Assembly: GCA_943787375.1 (NCBI GenBank)
Contig: CALSME010000006.1
Coordinates: 87,488 to 151,487, forward strand
Length of the DNA stretch: 64,000 nucleotides
Direction of reading: 5' to 3'
Source of the DNA: an uncultured Polaribacter sp.
GTDB taxonomy: Bacteria; Bacteroidota; Bacteroidia; Flavobacteriales; Flavobacteriaceae
A program made the translations under genes and the position numbers. Every line of letters begins with the position of its first letter. The stretch's first letter is position 1. Under the pieces are notes generated by a model. That model was given only the letters and a program-made list of their open reading frames with translations. It was not told the origin of the DNA and did no database searches. Shown in pieces: positions 1 to 8,637 of this stretch.

Positions 1-185
1 TCTACACCGACCATCCCTAAAGGGGGGGTCTGACCTTTGTAAGAATCTCCACGAACATAGTTTCCGTTTTTTGGATCATTAAAGCTTAAACCTGTTAGGG
101 ATGATTTTCCTGAGGAAGATCGATTACAACTAACAAAGAATAGTGTTGCAGCTACAACAAAAATTATTTTTAAAAAATTTTTCAT
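1..185 (-). CDS. gldJ: Gliding motility lipoprotein GldJ, N-terminal fragment
   Basis: Only the first 61 codons lie in the window; the gene continues past base 1. The ATG is the complement of 183-185. The product opens with a short hydrophobic signal and a lipobox ending in VSC, so it should be an outer-membrane lipoprotein. After the Cys come a polar stretch and a GNYVRGDSYKGQTPPLGMV segment that resembles the start of GldJ. Identification rests mainly on context: in Flavobacterium johnsoniae gldJ sits next to porU and porV, as here. GldJ is required for gliding and stabilises GldK in the T9SS ring. A run of seven C (coding strand) lies at 21-27. The fragment is too short to exclude another lipoprotein of the GldK/GldJ formylglycine-generating-enzyme-like family. 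Confidence 0.7.
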   Translation of the reverse strand, partial: MKNFLKIIFVVAATLFFVSCNRSSSGKSSLTGLSFNDPKNGNYVRGDSYKGQTPPLGMVGV

Positions 186-327
186 TTCCTAATTAAAATT
201 GATAGGGTTTTTATTTCGTGTGCTAATTTACAATAATTATACTTTCATACAAGAAAAATAATAAATATAACGCATCAATTCATTGAACACAAAACCAAAA
301 CGAATCCTTTTTTATTTTAGTATAATT

Positions 328-335
328 TATCTTTG
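328..335 (+). promoter_or_regulatory. Candidate -7 box for porU
   Basis: TATCTTTG matches the Bacteroidota -7 consensus TAnnTTTG, 48 bases before the porU ATG. No convincing -33 TTG was seen at the usual spacing, so this rests on one box only. Confidence 0.35.
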
Positions 336-383
336 ATTTCATTAAAATATATTTAAAATATTTGCGTTATTTGATTACTATTT

Positions 384-3300
384 ATGAAAAAATTATTTGC
401 ATTCATTTTTCTTGTTTTTTTTGCCAATATAATTGCAGCGCAAACTACAAATTCCGTCTTGTCTCAAGGAGATTGGTACAAATTTTCTATCGATACTACA
501 GGTGTTTTTAAAATTGATAAACGTTTGTTGCAACAAATAGGAATTTCTACCAGCAACTTAAACCCTCAGAAAATTCACATTTATGGAAATGGAGGTAATG
601 TATTACCAGTTCTAAATTCTGATTTCAGAAATGTTGATCTACAAGAAAACGCCATTTATATAGCAGGAGAAAGTGATGGTGTTTTTAATGACAATGATTA
701 TATTTTGTTTTACGGACAAGGACCACATAGTTGGACCGCAGACACGGACACGCAAACAGCAACGCATCATCAAAACATTTTTTCCGATGAAGCCTATTAT
801 TTTATAACGGTTTCAGATACCGATGGAAAAAGAGTGCAACAAAAAACACCCGTTACAACAACTGTCACCCAGCAAATTACCTCTTTTGATGAGTTTATTT
901 TTTATGAAAAAGAACGGATCAATATTTTTGCAGTAGGAAACCAGTGGTTTGGAGAAGATTTGAGTTTCGAGAATACAACCAAAGTCGTGCTTCCTTTCTC
1001 AAAAGCGCTTCCCGATAGTCCTTTGTCTCTTAAAGTTGGTGGCGCAACAGTCTCCTCCACAACGTCAAGTATTGGAGTGCAATTAAACACTCAAGACCCT
1101 TTTACCATTAATTTTCCAGCTGTAAATCCAAGTTCGTTAACCAAAGGATATGCAAATCATCGATCACAAGTATTTGTAAACTCAGCAACCTCTTTAGAAG
1201 TGATAGTTACTTTTAATAACAATGGAAACCCTTCGGCAAGAGGTTTCTTAGACTACATTGAAGTTGTTGGAAAAAAACAATTGATAGCAGATGGGAATCA
1301 ATTTTCATTTAGAAGTTTTGAGCAAGCAAATGCTACTGGCAATGTTGAGTTTCAAATATCAAATGCAGCAAGTAGTTTACAATTATGGGACGTTTCCAAT
1401 CCATTAGAACCCCAATTTATTCTTAACGAAAGTACTGGAAATACGTTCAGCTTTAAGGCAGAAAACGGCTCTTTAACAGAATATGTTGTCTTAGGACAAA
1501 CCGATTTTTACATTCCAAAAACTATCGAAAACTCCAAAGTAGAAAACCAGAATTTACATGCATTAGCAGATATTAATTATCTCATTATTACCAATAATGA
1601 ACTAGCAAATCAGGCACAAAGATTGGCTGACTATCATCAAAATAATTCAAATTTTACGACAAAAGTGGTGGTTTTAGAACAGATTTATAATGAATTCTCT
1701 TCAGGATCTAAAGATATAACTGGAATTCGAGACTTTATAAAGCATCTTTATGACAACAATTCTGCCGCGGATAAGAAATTAAAATACGTGACTTTCTTTG
1801 GAGATGCTTCCTACGATTATAAAGACCGAATTGCTGGAAACAACAATATTGTTCCAGTGAAATTATCGAACAACAGTTTTAATTTAGCCCAATCTTATGT
1901 TACAGACGACTTTTTTGTGATGTTAGAGCCTCACGAAGGAGCTATGGTTAGAACACATACTGTTGATGTTGTCACTGGAAGAATTCCTGTCTCGACGATT
2001 GCTGAAGCTACAATAGTCGTCGATAAAATTGTAAGTTATTATGACAAAGAAGCCATTGGTGATTGGAGAAACACCATTACGCTTTTAGCCGATGATATCG
2101 ATCAAACCGCAGATATTCAAATACAAAGTGGCGTAGAGTCTATTGCCGATGATATAAAAAATAACAAACCAATTTTTAATGTCAATAAAATATATGTAGA
2201 CTCTTATGTTCAAGAAAATTCATCTGGAGGCGAACGCTATCCACAAATAAAAACAACCATTACAAATGCTATTGAAAAAGGAACATTAGTTTTTAATTAT
2301 TTTGGACATGGAGGTGAAGATGGTTTTGCTTCCGAAAGAATTTTAGAAAAACCTCAAATTCAGGATTTCAATAATCCGAATACCTTACCATTGTTAATTA
2401 CTGTTACCTGTGATTTTTCTAGATTTGACAATCCAAATAGACTCACAGCAGGAGAACTTACATTTCTCAATCCAATCGGAGGTGCTGCAGCGATGGTAAC
2501 CACAACTCGTGAAGTTTATATTTCTGTAGGGCAGAATTTCAACCAAAAGTTAATGCGTTTTATTCTCGAGTACAATCAAGAAGATTTTACCATTTCTGAA
2601 GCATTGGCAAAAACAAAAAACGAGTTTTCTGATGCGCAAAAATTCTTTATTTATTTCTTTGGGGATCCTGCTATGAAATTGGCAGTCCCAAAGCCAAATG
2701 TGTTAATTACTAAAATGAATGGCATCGACATTGCACAATCGATTGATACATTAAAAGCGCTTTCTAGAGTCAATTTTGAAGGTGTTGTAACCGATAATTC
2801 AAACACCACCCTGACTGATTTTAATGGAACCTTATCGACTACGGTCTTCGATAAAACCATCGATAAAAACACCTTAGACAATGATGGTTTTGGAGTAGTT
2901 TTAACCTTTGATACACAAGATAGTAAGCTTTTTAGAGGGAATTCTACCGTTCAAAATGGTACCTTTAACTTCGAATTTATAGTGCCAAAAGATATTAAAA
3001 TTTCATACGGAAAAGGAAAGATGAGCTTCTATGCACAAAATGGTCTGGAAGACAAAGCAGGATATAATTTTGATGTGGTCGTTGGTGGAATTAATGAAAA
3101 TGCTCCGGAAGATACGGTAGGTCCAGAAATTCAGCTATTTATGAACGATGAATCCTTTATTGATGGCGGAAATACAAATGCATCGCCAAATCTAATTGTA
3201 TTGTTATCAGATCTTAGTGGTATAAATACCTCAATAACAGCTGTCGACCACGATATTGTTGGTGTGCTAGATGGAGATGATTCGAATCCAATTATATTAA

Positions 3301-3776
3301 ACGATTTTTATCAAACAGCATTGGACGATTTTACCAATGGAAAAGTAAATTATAAATTAAGAAATTTAGAAGTAGGGCCACACACCATAAAAATAAAAGC
3401 TTGGGATACGTATAATAATTCATCAGAAGCAACGTTAAATTTTGTGGTTCTTAGTGATACTACTTTAAACTTAGAAAATGTTTTAAATTACCCGAATCCT
3501 TTTGTTAATTATACAGAGTTTTGGTTCAATCACAACAAACCAAATGAGCTTTTAGATGTCCAAGTTCAAGTTTTTACAATTTCAGGAAAATTGATCAAAA
3601 CCATCCATCAAAATGTGCAAACTTCAGGCAGTTTGTCAAGAAGTATTTCTTGGAATGGGTTGGACGATTTCGGAAACAGCATTGGAAAAGGAGTGTATGT
3701 ATATAAACTACGTGTAAAGTCAACAATGAGTAGCTTAGTTTCAGAGAAGTATGAAAAATTAGTAATACTTCAATAA
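384..3776 (+). CDS. porU: Type IX secretion system sortase PorU
   Basis: 1130 residues. PorU is the gingipain-fold (peptidase C25) outer-membrane transpeptidase that removes the C-terminal signal of T9SS cargo and attaches the cargo to the surface. A signal peptide (1-20, ending AAQ) is followed by a long beta-rich N-terminal region and the C25 domain (about 390-770). The likely catalytic pair is His642 in YFGHGG and Cys676 in TVTCDFS. The last 90 or so residues, starting at NYPNPF and ending GVYVYKLRV...KLVIL, form a type A C-terminal domain, which PorU retains. porV follows after 38 bases in the same direction, and gldJ diverges upstream. Both neighbours are T9SS parts, which supports the call strongly. 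Confidence 0.95.
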   Translation: MKKLFAFIFLVFFANIIAAQTTNSVLSQGDWYKFSIDTTGVFKIDKRLLQQIGISTSNLNPQKIHIYGNGGNVLPVLNSDFRNVDLQENAIYIAGESDGVFNDNDYILFYGQGPHSWTADTDTQTATHHQNIFSDEAYYFITVSDTDGKRVQQKTPVTTTVTQQITSFDEFIFYEKERINIFAVGNQWFGEDLSFENTTKVVLPFSKALPDSPLSLKVGGATVSSTTSSIGVQLNTQDPFTINFPAVNPSSLTKGYANHRSQVFVNSATSLEVIVTFNNNGNPSARGFLDYIEVVGKKQLIADGNQFSFRSFEQANATGNVEFQISNAASSLQLWDVSNPLEPQFILNESTGNTFSFKAENGSLTEYVVLGQTDFYIPKTIENSKVENQNLHALADINYLIITNNELANQAQRLADYHQNNSNFTTKVVVLEQIYNEFSSGSKDITGIRDFIKHLYDNNSAADKKLKYVTFFGDASYDYKDRIAGNNNIVPVKLSNNSFNLAQSYVTDDFFVMLEPHEGAMVRTHTVDVVTGRIPVSTIAEATIVVDKIVSYYDKEAIGDWRNTITLLADDIDQTADIQIQSGVESIADDIKNNKPIFNVNKIYVDSYVQENSSGGERYPQIKTTITNAIEKGTLVFNYFGHGGEDGFASERILEKPQIQDFNNPNTLPLLITVTCDFSRFDNPNRLTAGELTFLNPIGGAAAMVTTTREVYISVGQNFNQKLMRFILEYNQEDFTISEALAKTKNEFSDAQKFFIYFFGDPAMKLAVPKPNVLITKMNGIDIAQSIDTLKALSRVNFEGVVTDNSNTTLTDFNGTLSTTVFDKTIDKNTLDNDGFGVVLTFDTQDSKLFRGNSTVQNGTFNFEFIVPKDIKISYGKGKMSFYAQNGLEDKAGYNFDVVVGGINENAPEDTVGPEIQLFMNDESFIDGGNTNASPNLIVLLSDLSGINTSITAVDHDIVGVLDGDDSNPIILNDFYQTALDDFTNGKVNYKLRNLEVGPHTIKIKAWDTYNNSSEATLNFVVLSDTTLNLENVLNYPNPFVNYTEFWFNHNKPNELLDVQVQVFTISGKLIKTIHQNVQTSGSLSRSISWNGLDDFGNSIGKGVYVYKLRVKSTMSSLVSEKYEKLVILQ

Positions 3777-3814
3777 AAAGTAGATATTTGTAAAATCATA
3801 AAAAAACACCCCAT

Positions 3815-4948
3815 ATGAGAAAAATTGTATTATGTCTTTTCGTTTGTTTTTCATTTGTATTTAAAGCAAATGCTCAGTCAACAGAAATAGACACTAGAGA
3901 AATCGGAGGAATTACAACAGCAGCACCTTTTTTGTTAATCATACCCGATGCAAGATCTGGCGCAATGGGAGATATTGGGGTAGCTACGAGTGCAGATGCT
4001 TTTTCTTTGTTTCACAATCCCGCAAAAATGGCGTTTAGTAATCGACAGGTCAGAGCAGGTATTACCTATTCTCCTTGGCTTAGAAACCTAACAGATGATA
4101 TTTTTACTGGAAGTGTCTCCTACATGAATCGTTTTAGCGAAAATGCAGCCTGGGGAGCGGATTTTAAATATTTTTCTTTAGGACAAATAGACTTAACAGA
4201 CAGTGGTGGGAATCCTACAGGAATTATAAATCCTAACGAATTTGTTTTCACAGGGTCGTATGCTTTAAAGTTAAGTGAAACTTTCTCAATGGGAGTTTCC
4301 TTAAAATATCTTCGATCTAACCTTGCCTTTACAGGAACTACATCCACCTTACAGCCTATTAACTCTTTTGGTGTTGATGTTTCAGGATATTATCAATCAG
4401 AAGAAGAAAACTATGGTACTTTTAATGGACGTTATCGATTCGGTTTTAACGTTGCCAATATAGGACCCAAAGTTTCTTATGTTCCAGGGGAAGAAGATTT
4501 CATTCCAACAAACTTGAAAATAGGAGGTGGGTTTGATTTCATATTAGACGATTACAATACCATTTCTACCACCTTAGAATTTACAAAATTATTAGTTCCT
4601 TCACCGCAAGCAGACGGTTCTGAAGACGATGTTTCTTGGGTTTCCGGTATTTTCTCCTCTTTTGGAGATGCTGAAGACGGATTTAGTGAAGAGCTACAAG
4701 AGTTTACCTATGCCTTTGGAACAGAATATTTGTATAACAATGCTTTCGCGCTAAGAGCAGGTTACTTTCACGAAAACGAAAATAAAGGAAATAGACAGTT
4801 TTTTACAATGGGAGCAGGTTTTAAGACCAATGCATTAAATGTAGATTTATCTTATTTAGCCAATGCTTCCGACGTAAATAATCCCTTAGAAAACTCTTTA
4901 CGTTTCTCTGTTTCATTAGATTTGGGAGAGATTTATGATGATTATTAA
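3815..4948 (+). CDS. porV: T9SS outer-membrane protein PorV (LptO)
   Basis: 377 residues. PorV is a FadL-like 14-strand outer-membrane barrel that collects folded cargo from the T9SS translocon through its C-terminal domain and delivers it to PorU. The protein has a signal peptide (1-20, cut before QST) and the PorV-typical early segment with PDARSGAMGDIGVATSADA and FHNPAKMAF. It continues as alternating beta strands to a C-terminus ending in a strand (SLRFSVSLDLGEIYDDY). It lies 38 bases after porU, so the two are probably co-transcribed, and a clear terminator follows. The three giant type B cargo proteins at 40.8-59.3 kb are plausible clients. Confidence 0.93.
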   Translation: MRKIVLCLFVCFSFVFKANAQSTEIDTREIGGITTAAPFLLIIPDARSGAMGDIGVATSADAFSLFHNPAKMAFSNRQVRAGITYSPWLRNLTDDIFTGSVSYMNRFSENAAWGADFKYFSLGQIDLTDSGGNPTGIINPNEFVFTGSYALKLSETFSMGVSLKYLRSNLAFTGTTSTLQPINSFGVDVSGYYQSEEENYGTFNGRYRFGFNVANIGPKVSYVPGEEDFIPTNLKIGGGFDFILDDYNTISTTLEFTKLLVPSPQADGSEDDVSWVSGIFSSFGDAEDGFSEELQEFTYAFGTEYLYNNAFALRAGYFHENENKGNRQFFTMGAGFKTNALNVDLSYLANASDVNNPLENSLRFSVSLDLGEIYDDY

Positions 4949-4983
4949 GAAAGTGCTTTTTTTTTAGTAAGTTCGTACCACAC

Positions 4984-5012
4984 AAAAGCAGTCAGAAAAG
5001 GCTGCTTTTTTT
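4984..5012 (+). terminator. Rho-independent terminator after porV
   Basis: An 8-bp stem (AAAAGCAG at 4984-4991 pairing with CTGCTTTT at 5002-5009) is followed by a run of seven T. It lies 35 bases after the porV stop and ends the porU-porV unit. It overlaps the upstream TTG of the next reading frame, which argues that cdd starts at the ATG at 5029. Confidence 0.8.
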
Positions 5013-5028
5013 GACCAATTTATGCTGT

Positions 5029-5511
5029 ATGAAAGAAATAGAAATTACAACATCGGCCCAGTTATATAACGACATCTCAGAACTTTCTTTAGAGGATAAG
5101 ATGCTGATGCATAAAGCAAGTGAAGCAAGAAAAACAGCCTATGCACCCTATTCAAAGTTTAGTGTTGGTGCTGCACTATTATTAGAAAACAATCAAATTG
5201 TTTTAGGAAATAATCAAGAAAATGCAGCATATCCTTCCGGAATGTGTGCAGAAAGAGTGGCTATTTGGAAAGCAGGTTCTGATTTTCCAGGGGTTCGCAT
5301 TAAGAAATTAGCAATATCTGCAAGTTCATCTATTGCGAGAGTTGATAAACCAATAGGCCCTTGTGGAGCGTGTAGACAAACATTGTCTGAATACGAGATC
5401 AACCAAAAAGAACCCATGCAAGTACTTTTTATGGGTGAATTTGGAGAGGTTGTAAAAACAAGTTCATTACTTTCTTTATTGCCTTTTTCTTTTGATAGCA
5501 CATATCTTTAG
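5029..5511 (+). CDS. cdd: Cytidine deaminase
   Basis: 160 residues from the ATG at 5029. A TTG 18 bases upstream is in frame but lies inside the porV terminator, so it was not chosen. The enzyme deaminates cytidine and deoxycytidine to the uridine forms in pyrimidine salvage. It has the zinc signature of the tetrameric class: Cys73-Ala-Glu75 (MCAERVA), where Glu75 is the proton shuttle, and Pro-Cys112-Gly-Ala-Cys115 (GPCGACRQ). The substrate segment YAPYSKFSVGAAL is present at about 39-51. The length fits the homotetrameric family with three Cys zinc ligands. It stands alone between a terminator and a long gap. Confidence 0.93.
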   Translation: MKEIEITTSAQLYNDISELSLEDKMLMHKASEARKTAYAPYSKFSVGAALLLENNQIVLGNNQENAAYPSGMCAERVAIWKAGSDFPGVRIKKLAISASSSIARVDKPIGPCGACRQTLSEYEINQKEPMQVLFMGEFGEVVKTSSLLSLLPFSFDSTYL

Positions 5512-5920
5512 GTTTCGTTTTTTGAGGAAATTCTTGTCAAGCATCAAATAGACGCGTTCCACTAATCCGCAGTTTTTGACAAGCTATTTTATTTGATATT
5601 ACACTTTATCTAATAAATGAACCGCAGATTCAGATAGAATTTTTTTATGAACTTTACAAAAGCCCATTTTGCCTGTTGGATATCGTATTTATTTGAGGTA
5701 GTTGACAGTCAGTTTAAAGGTTTGATTGCGTCTTAAATGAAAAACAGAGCAACCTCTATTGCAATGCTCATGAAGGTTAAGATGAATCGGTATTAAAAGT
5801 AGTTTTTGTTTTTGTTAGTAGTTGTTGTTCAATTCTTTAGTTTGAACTTACCATTAATAATTTGAATGTCAATTTTATAAATCTATTTTTCTGTATTTTT
5901 GGTTGATAAATTCCCAATAC
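5512..5920. other. 409-bp intergenic region without a gene
   Basis: No reading frame of useful length or recognisable protein similarity is present on either strand; all frames are broken by stops. The region holds an 8-bp inverted repeat (CTTGTCAA at 5533-5540 and TTGACAAG at 5576-5583) with a 35-base loop. It also has a -7-like TATTTTTG at 5894-5901 just before the next gene. Local base composition is less AT-rich than most gaps here, which could mean a decayed gene or mobile-element remnant, but I could not identify one. Confidence 0.5.
5894..5901 (+). promoter_or_regulatory. Candidate -7 box for the KAS III-like gene
   Basis: TATTTTTG fits TAnnTTTG and lies 19 bases before the ATG at 5921. 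A TTTG at 5861-5864 is 29 bases upstream, longer than the usual 17-23 spacer, so the -33 element is uncertain. Confidence 0.4.
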
Positions 5921-6985
5921 ATGATTTTTTCTAAGATTACAGGAACAGGTTCCTACATTCCAACCATAAAAAAAGAGAATCACAATTTTATAGACAGCCA
6001 TTTCTTACATCCAGACGGTAGTGATTTTTCCAATGGAAATCAAGTCATTATCGAGAAGTTTAAAATGATTACGGGGATTGAAGAAAGAAGGTACGCAGCG
6101 CCTCATTTTACGACATCTGATTTGGGCTTTTTCGCAGCAACAAAAGCAATTGAAGATGCTAAAATAGATCCTGAATCGTTAGATTACATTATTGTTGCCC
6201 ATAATTTTGGAGATGTAAAAAGTGGTGCAATTCAAAGTGATATTTTGCCAAGTTTGGCAACAAGAGTGAAACACTTGCTAAGAATTAATAACCCCAATTG
6301 TGTAGCCTATGATATCCTATTTGGGTGTCCAGGATGGGTAGAAGGTGTTATACAAGCACAAGCATTTATAAAAGCAGGAATTGCAAAAAGATGTTTAGTA
6401 ATTGGTGCAGAAACACTCTCAAGAGTTGTAGATAAGGTAGATCGTGATTCTATGATTTACAGTGATGGTGCTGGTGCATGTATTGTTGAAGCATCTGAAA
6501 ATCAAGATTCAGGAATTCTAAGCCATGCAACCCAAACATTTTCTAAAGACGAAGCATATCATTTATTTTTCGGAGAATCAAACGATAAAAATGCAGACAA
6601 AAATGTACGTTACATTAAAATGCATGGAAGGAAAATTTATGAATTTGCCCTAACAAACGTTCCAAATGCAATGAAAACTGCACTGGATAAAAGTGGTGTT
6701 TCAATAGCTGCTGTAAAAAAAATCTTCATACACCAAGCCAACGAAAAAATGGATGAAGCCATTATCAAACGTTTTTATCGATTGTATAAACAACCCGTTC
6801 CAGAAGATGTGATGCCAATGAGTATCCATACATTGGGGAATAGTTCTGTTGCAACCGTGCCTACATTATTAGATTTGGTGCTAAAAGGAAATATAACCCA
6901 TCAAGAAGTGAAAAAAGGCGATGTCATCATTTTGGCATCCGTTGGAGCAGGAATGAATGTAAATGCGGTTGTTTATCGTTACTAA
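5921..6985 (+). CDS. 3-oxoacyl-ACP synthase III family protein (KAS III-like)
   Basis: 354 residues from the ATG at 5921; an in-frame TTG 18 bases upstream overlaps the presumed promoter. The thiolase-fold condensing-enzyme triad of the FabH family is complete: Cys136 (DILFGCPGW), His271 (FIHQAN) and Asn307 (LGNSSVAT). The C-terminal GDVIILASVGAGMNVNAVVYRY matches the family end. The family joins an acyl-CoA starter to malonyl-ACP. The early segment around residues 20-45 (NHNFIDSHFL...DFSNGNQ) is longer than in classical FabH, and the gene is not next to plsX or rpmF. It may therefore be a second, specialised KAS III. The substrate cannot be read from the sequence. Confidence 0.85.
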   Translation: MIFSKITGTGSYIPTIKKENHNFIDSHFLHPDGSDFSNGNQVIIEKFKMITGIEERRYAAPHFTTSDLGFFAATKAIEDAKIDPESLDYIIVAHNFGDVKSGAIQSDILPSLATRVKHLLRINNPNCVAYDILFGCPGWVEGVIQAQAFIKAGIAKRCLVIGAETLSRVVDKVDRDSMIYSDGAGACIVEASENQDSGILSHATQTFSKDEAYHLFFGESNDKNADKNVRYIKMHGRKIYEFALTNVPNAMKTALDKSGVSIAAVKKIFIHQANEKMDEAIIKRFYRLYKQPVPEDVMPMSIHTLGNSSVATVPTLLDLVLKGNITHQEVKKGDVIILASVGAGMNVNAVVYRY

Positions 6986-7073
6986 TTATAAAGAATACAC
7001 GTTATTTTTTAAAAATTATTAAAATACTATCAAAAAATACCTTTTTTCAGTAACAGAATTTAAACTGAAATAG

Positions 7074-7081
7074 TATTTTTG
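7074..7081 (+). promoter_or_regulatory. Candidate -7 box abutting guaA
   Basis: TATTTTTG fits TAnnTTTG and ends three bases before the guaA ATG at 7085. If used, transcription would begin at or within a few bases of the start codon, giving a leaderless or nearly leaderless mRNA. Confidence 0.45.
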
Positions 7082-7084
7082 CGC

Positions 7085-8620
7085 ATGCAACAAAACAACG
7101 TACTTATATTAGATTTCGGCTCGCAATACACACAACTAATTGCGAGACGCGTAAGAGAATTAAACATTTACTGTGAAATTCACCCTTTCAATAAACCTCC
7201 TAAAAATTTAGTAGATTTTAAAGCAGTTATTTTATCAGGAAGTCCAAATTCTGTACGTTCAGAAGCTGTACTACATCCAGATCTCTCAGAAATTAGAGGT
7301 AAAAAGCCTTTATTAGCTGTTTGTTATGGAGCGCAATACTTAGCACATTTTTCGGGAGGAAAAGTGGCCCCTTCAAATACACGAGAATATGGTCGAGCAA
7401 ATTTATCCTACATCAAAAATGAAGAAACTTTCTTTGAAGATATCTCCGAAGGAAGTCAAGTTTGGATGAGTCATTCAGATACGATCAAAGAATTACCAAC
7501 CAATGCCGTCTTGTTGGCAAGTACAAAAGACGTTGAAAATGCCGCTTATAAAATCGAAGGCGAAGCTACTTTTGCAATTCAATTTCACCCAGAAGTGTAT
7601 CACTCTTCAGATGGGAAACAATTATTAGAAAATTTCTTAGTAAAAATAGCACAGGTTGCACAAACCTGGACACCAGATTCTTTTGTAGATAGTACAGTTC
7701 AATCAATACAAGATAAAGTAGGCAATGATAAAGTGGTTTTAGGACTTTCTGGTGGTGTAGATTCTACCGTTGCCGCAGTGCTTTTGCACAAAGCTATTGG
7801 AGAAAATTTGTATTGTATTTTCGTAAATAACGGACTTTTACGTAAAAACGAATTTGAAAGTGTACTTACTCAATACGAAGGAATGGGATTAAACGTTAAA
7901 GGAGTGGATGCATCCGAACGTTTTTTAACAGCTTTAGCAGGACTCTCCGATCCAGAGAAGAAACGAAAAGCAATTGGAAACGCTTTTATTGAAGTTTTTG
8001 ATGATGAAGCAAATCAAATAAAAGATGTAAAATGGTTGGCACAAGGAACTATTTATCCAGATGTTATTGAATCTGTTTCGGCAACTGGAGGACCGTCTGC
8101 AACCATTAAAAGTCATCATAATGTTGGAGGATTACCAGATTTCATGAAACTGAAAATTGTGGAGCCTTTGCGAATGATTTTTAAAGATGAGGTAAGAAGA
8201 GTAGGAGCCTCTATGGGAATTGATAAAGAGTTACTAGGTCGTCATCCTTTTCCAGGACCAGGACTCGCAATCCGTATCTTAGGAGATGTAACTCCAGAGA
8301 AAGTACGCATTTTACAAGAAGTCGATGCTATTTTTATTAATGGATTAAGAACCCACGGTCTTTATGATAAAGTTTGGCAAGCAGGTGCAATGTTATTGCC
8401 TGTTAATTCAGTTGGAGTCATGGGAGATGAAAGAACTTATGAAAAAGTAGTTGCCCTAAGAGCTGTAGAAAGCACGGATGGTATGACTGCAGATTGGGTA
8501 AATTTACCTTATGAATTTTTGCAAAAAACTTCAAATAATATTATTAATAAAGTGAAAGGTGTGAACCGAGTTGTTTATGATATAAGTTCAAAACCACCTG
8601 CGACGATAGAATGGGAATAA
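7085..8620 (+). CDS. guaA: GMP synthase (glutamine-hydrolysing)
   Basis: 511 residues from the ATG at 7085. GuaA aminates XMP to GMP with ATP and glutamine, the last step of guanine nucleotide synthesis. The N-terminal class I glutamine amidotransferase has nucleophile Cys80 (AVCYGAQ) and His168/Glu170 (FHPEVYHS). The ATP-pyrophosphatase domain has the P-loop SGGVDST at 222-228. The dimerisation domain ends in the conserved KPPATIEWE. Length is as usual for the family. An in-frame TTG lies six bases upstream, but ATG is preferred. The stop overlaps the first possible start of the next gene, suggesting co-transcription. Confidence 0.97.
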   Translation: MQQNNVLILDFGSQYTQLIARRVRELNIYCEIHPFNKPPKNLVDFKAVILSGSPNSVRSEAVLHPDLSEIRGKKPLLAVCYGAQYLAHFSGGKVAPSNTREYGRANLSYIKNEETFFEDISEGSQVWMSHSDTIKELPTNAVLLASTKDVENAAYKIEGEATFAIQFHPEVYHSSDGKQLLENFLVKIAQVAQTWTPDSFVDSTVQSIQDKVGNDKVVLGLSGGVDSTVAAVLLHKAIGENLYCIFVNNGLLRKNEFESVLTQYEGMGLNVKGVDASERFLTALAGLSDPEKKRKAIGNAFIEVFDDEANQIKDVKWLAQGTIYPDVIESVSATGGPSATIKSHHNVGGLPDFMKLKIVEPLRMIFKDEVRRVGASMGIDKELLGRHPFPGPGLAIRILGDVTPEKVRILQEVDAIFINGLRTHGLYDKVWQAGAMLLPVNSVGVMGDERTYEKVVALRAVESTDGMTADWVNLPYEFLQKTSNNIINKVKGVNRVVYDISSKPPATIEWE

Positions 8621-8637
8621 AAAAAACATTGCTTCTA

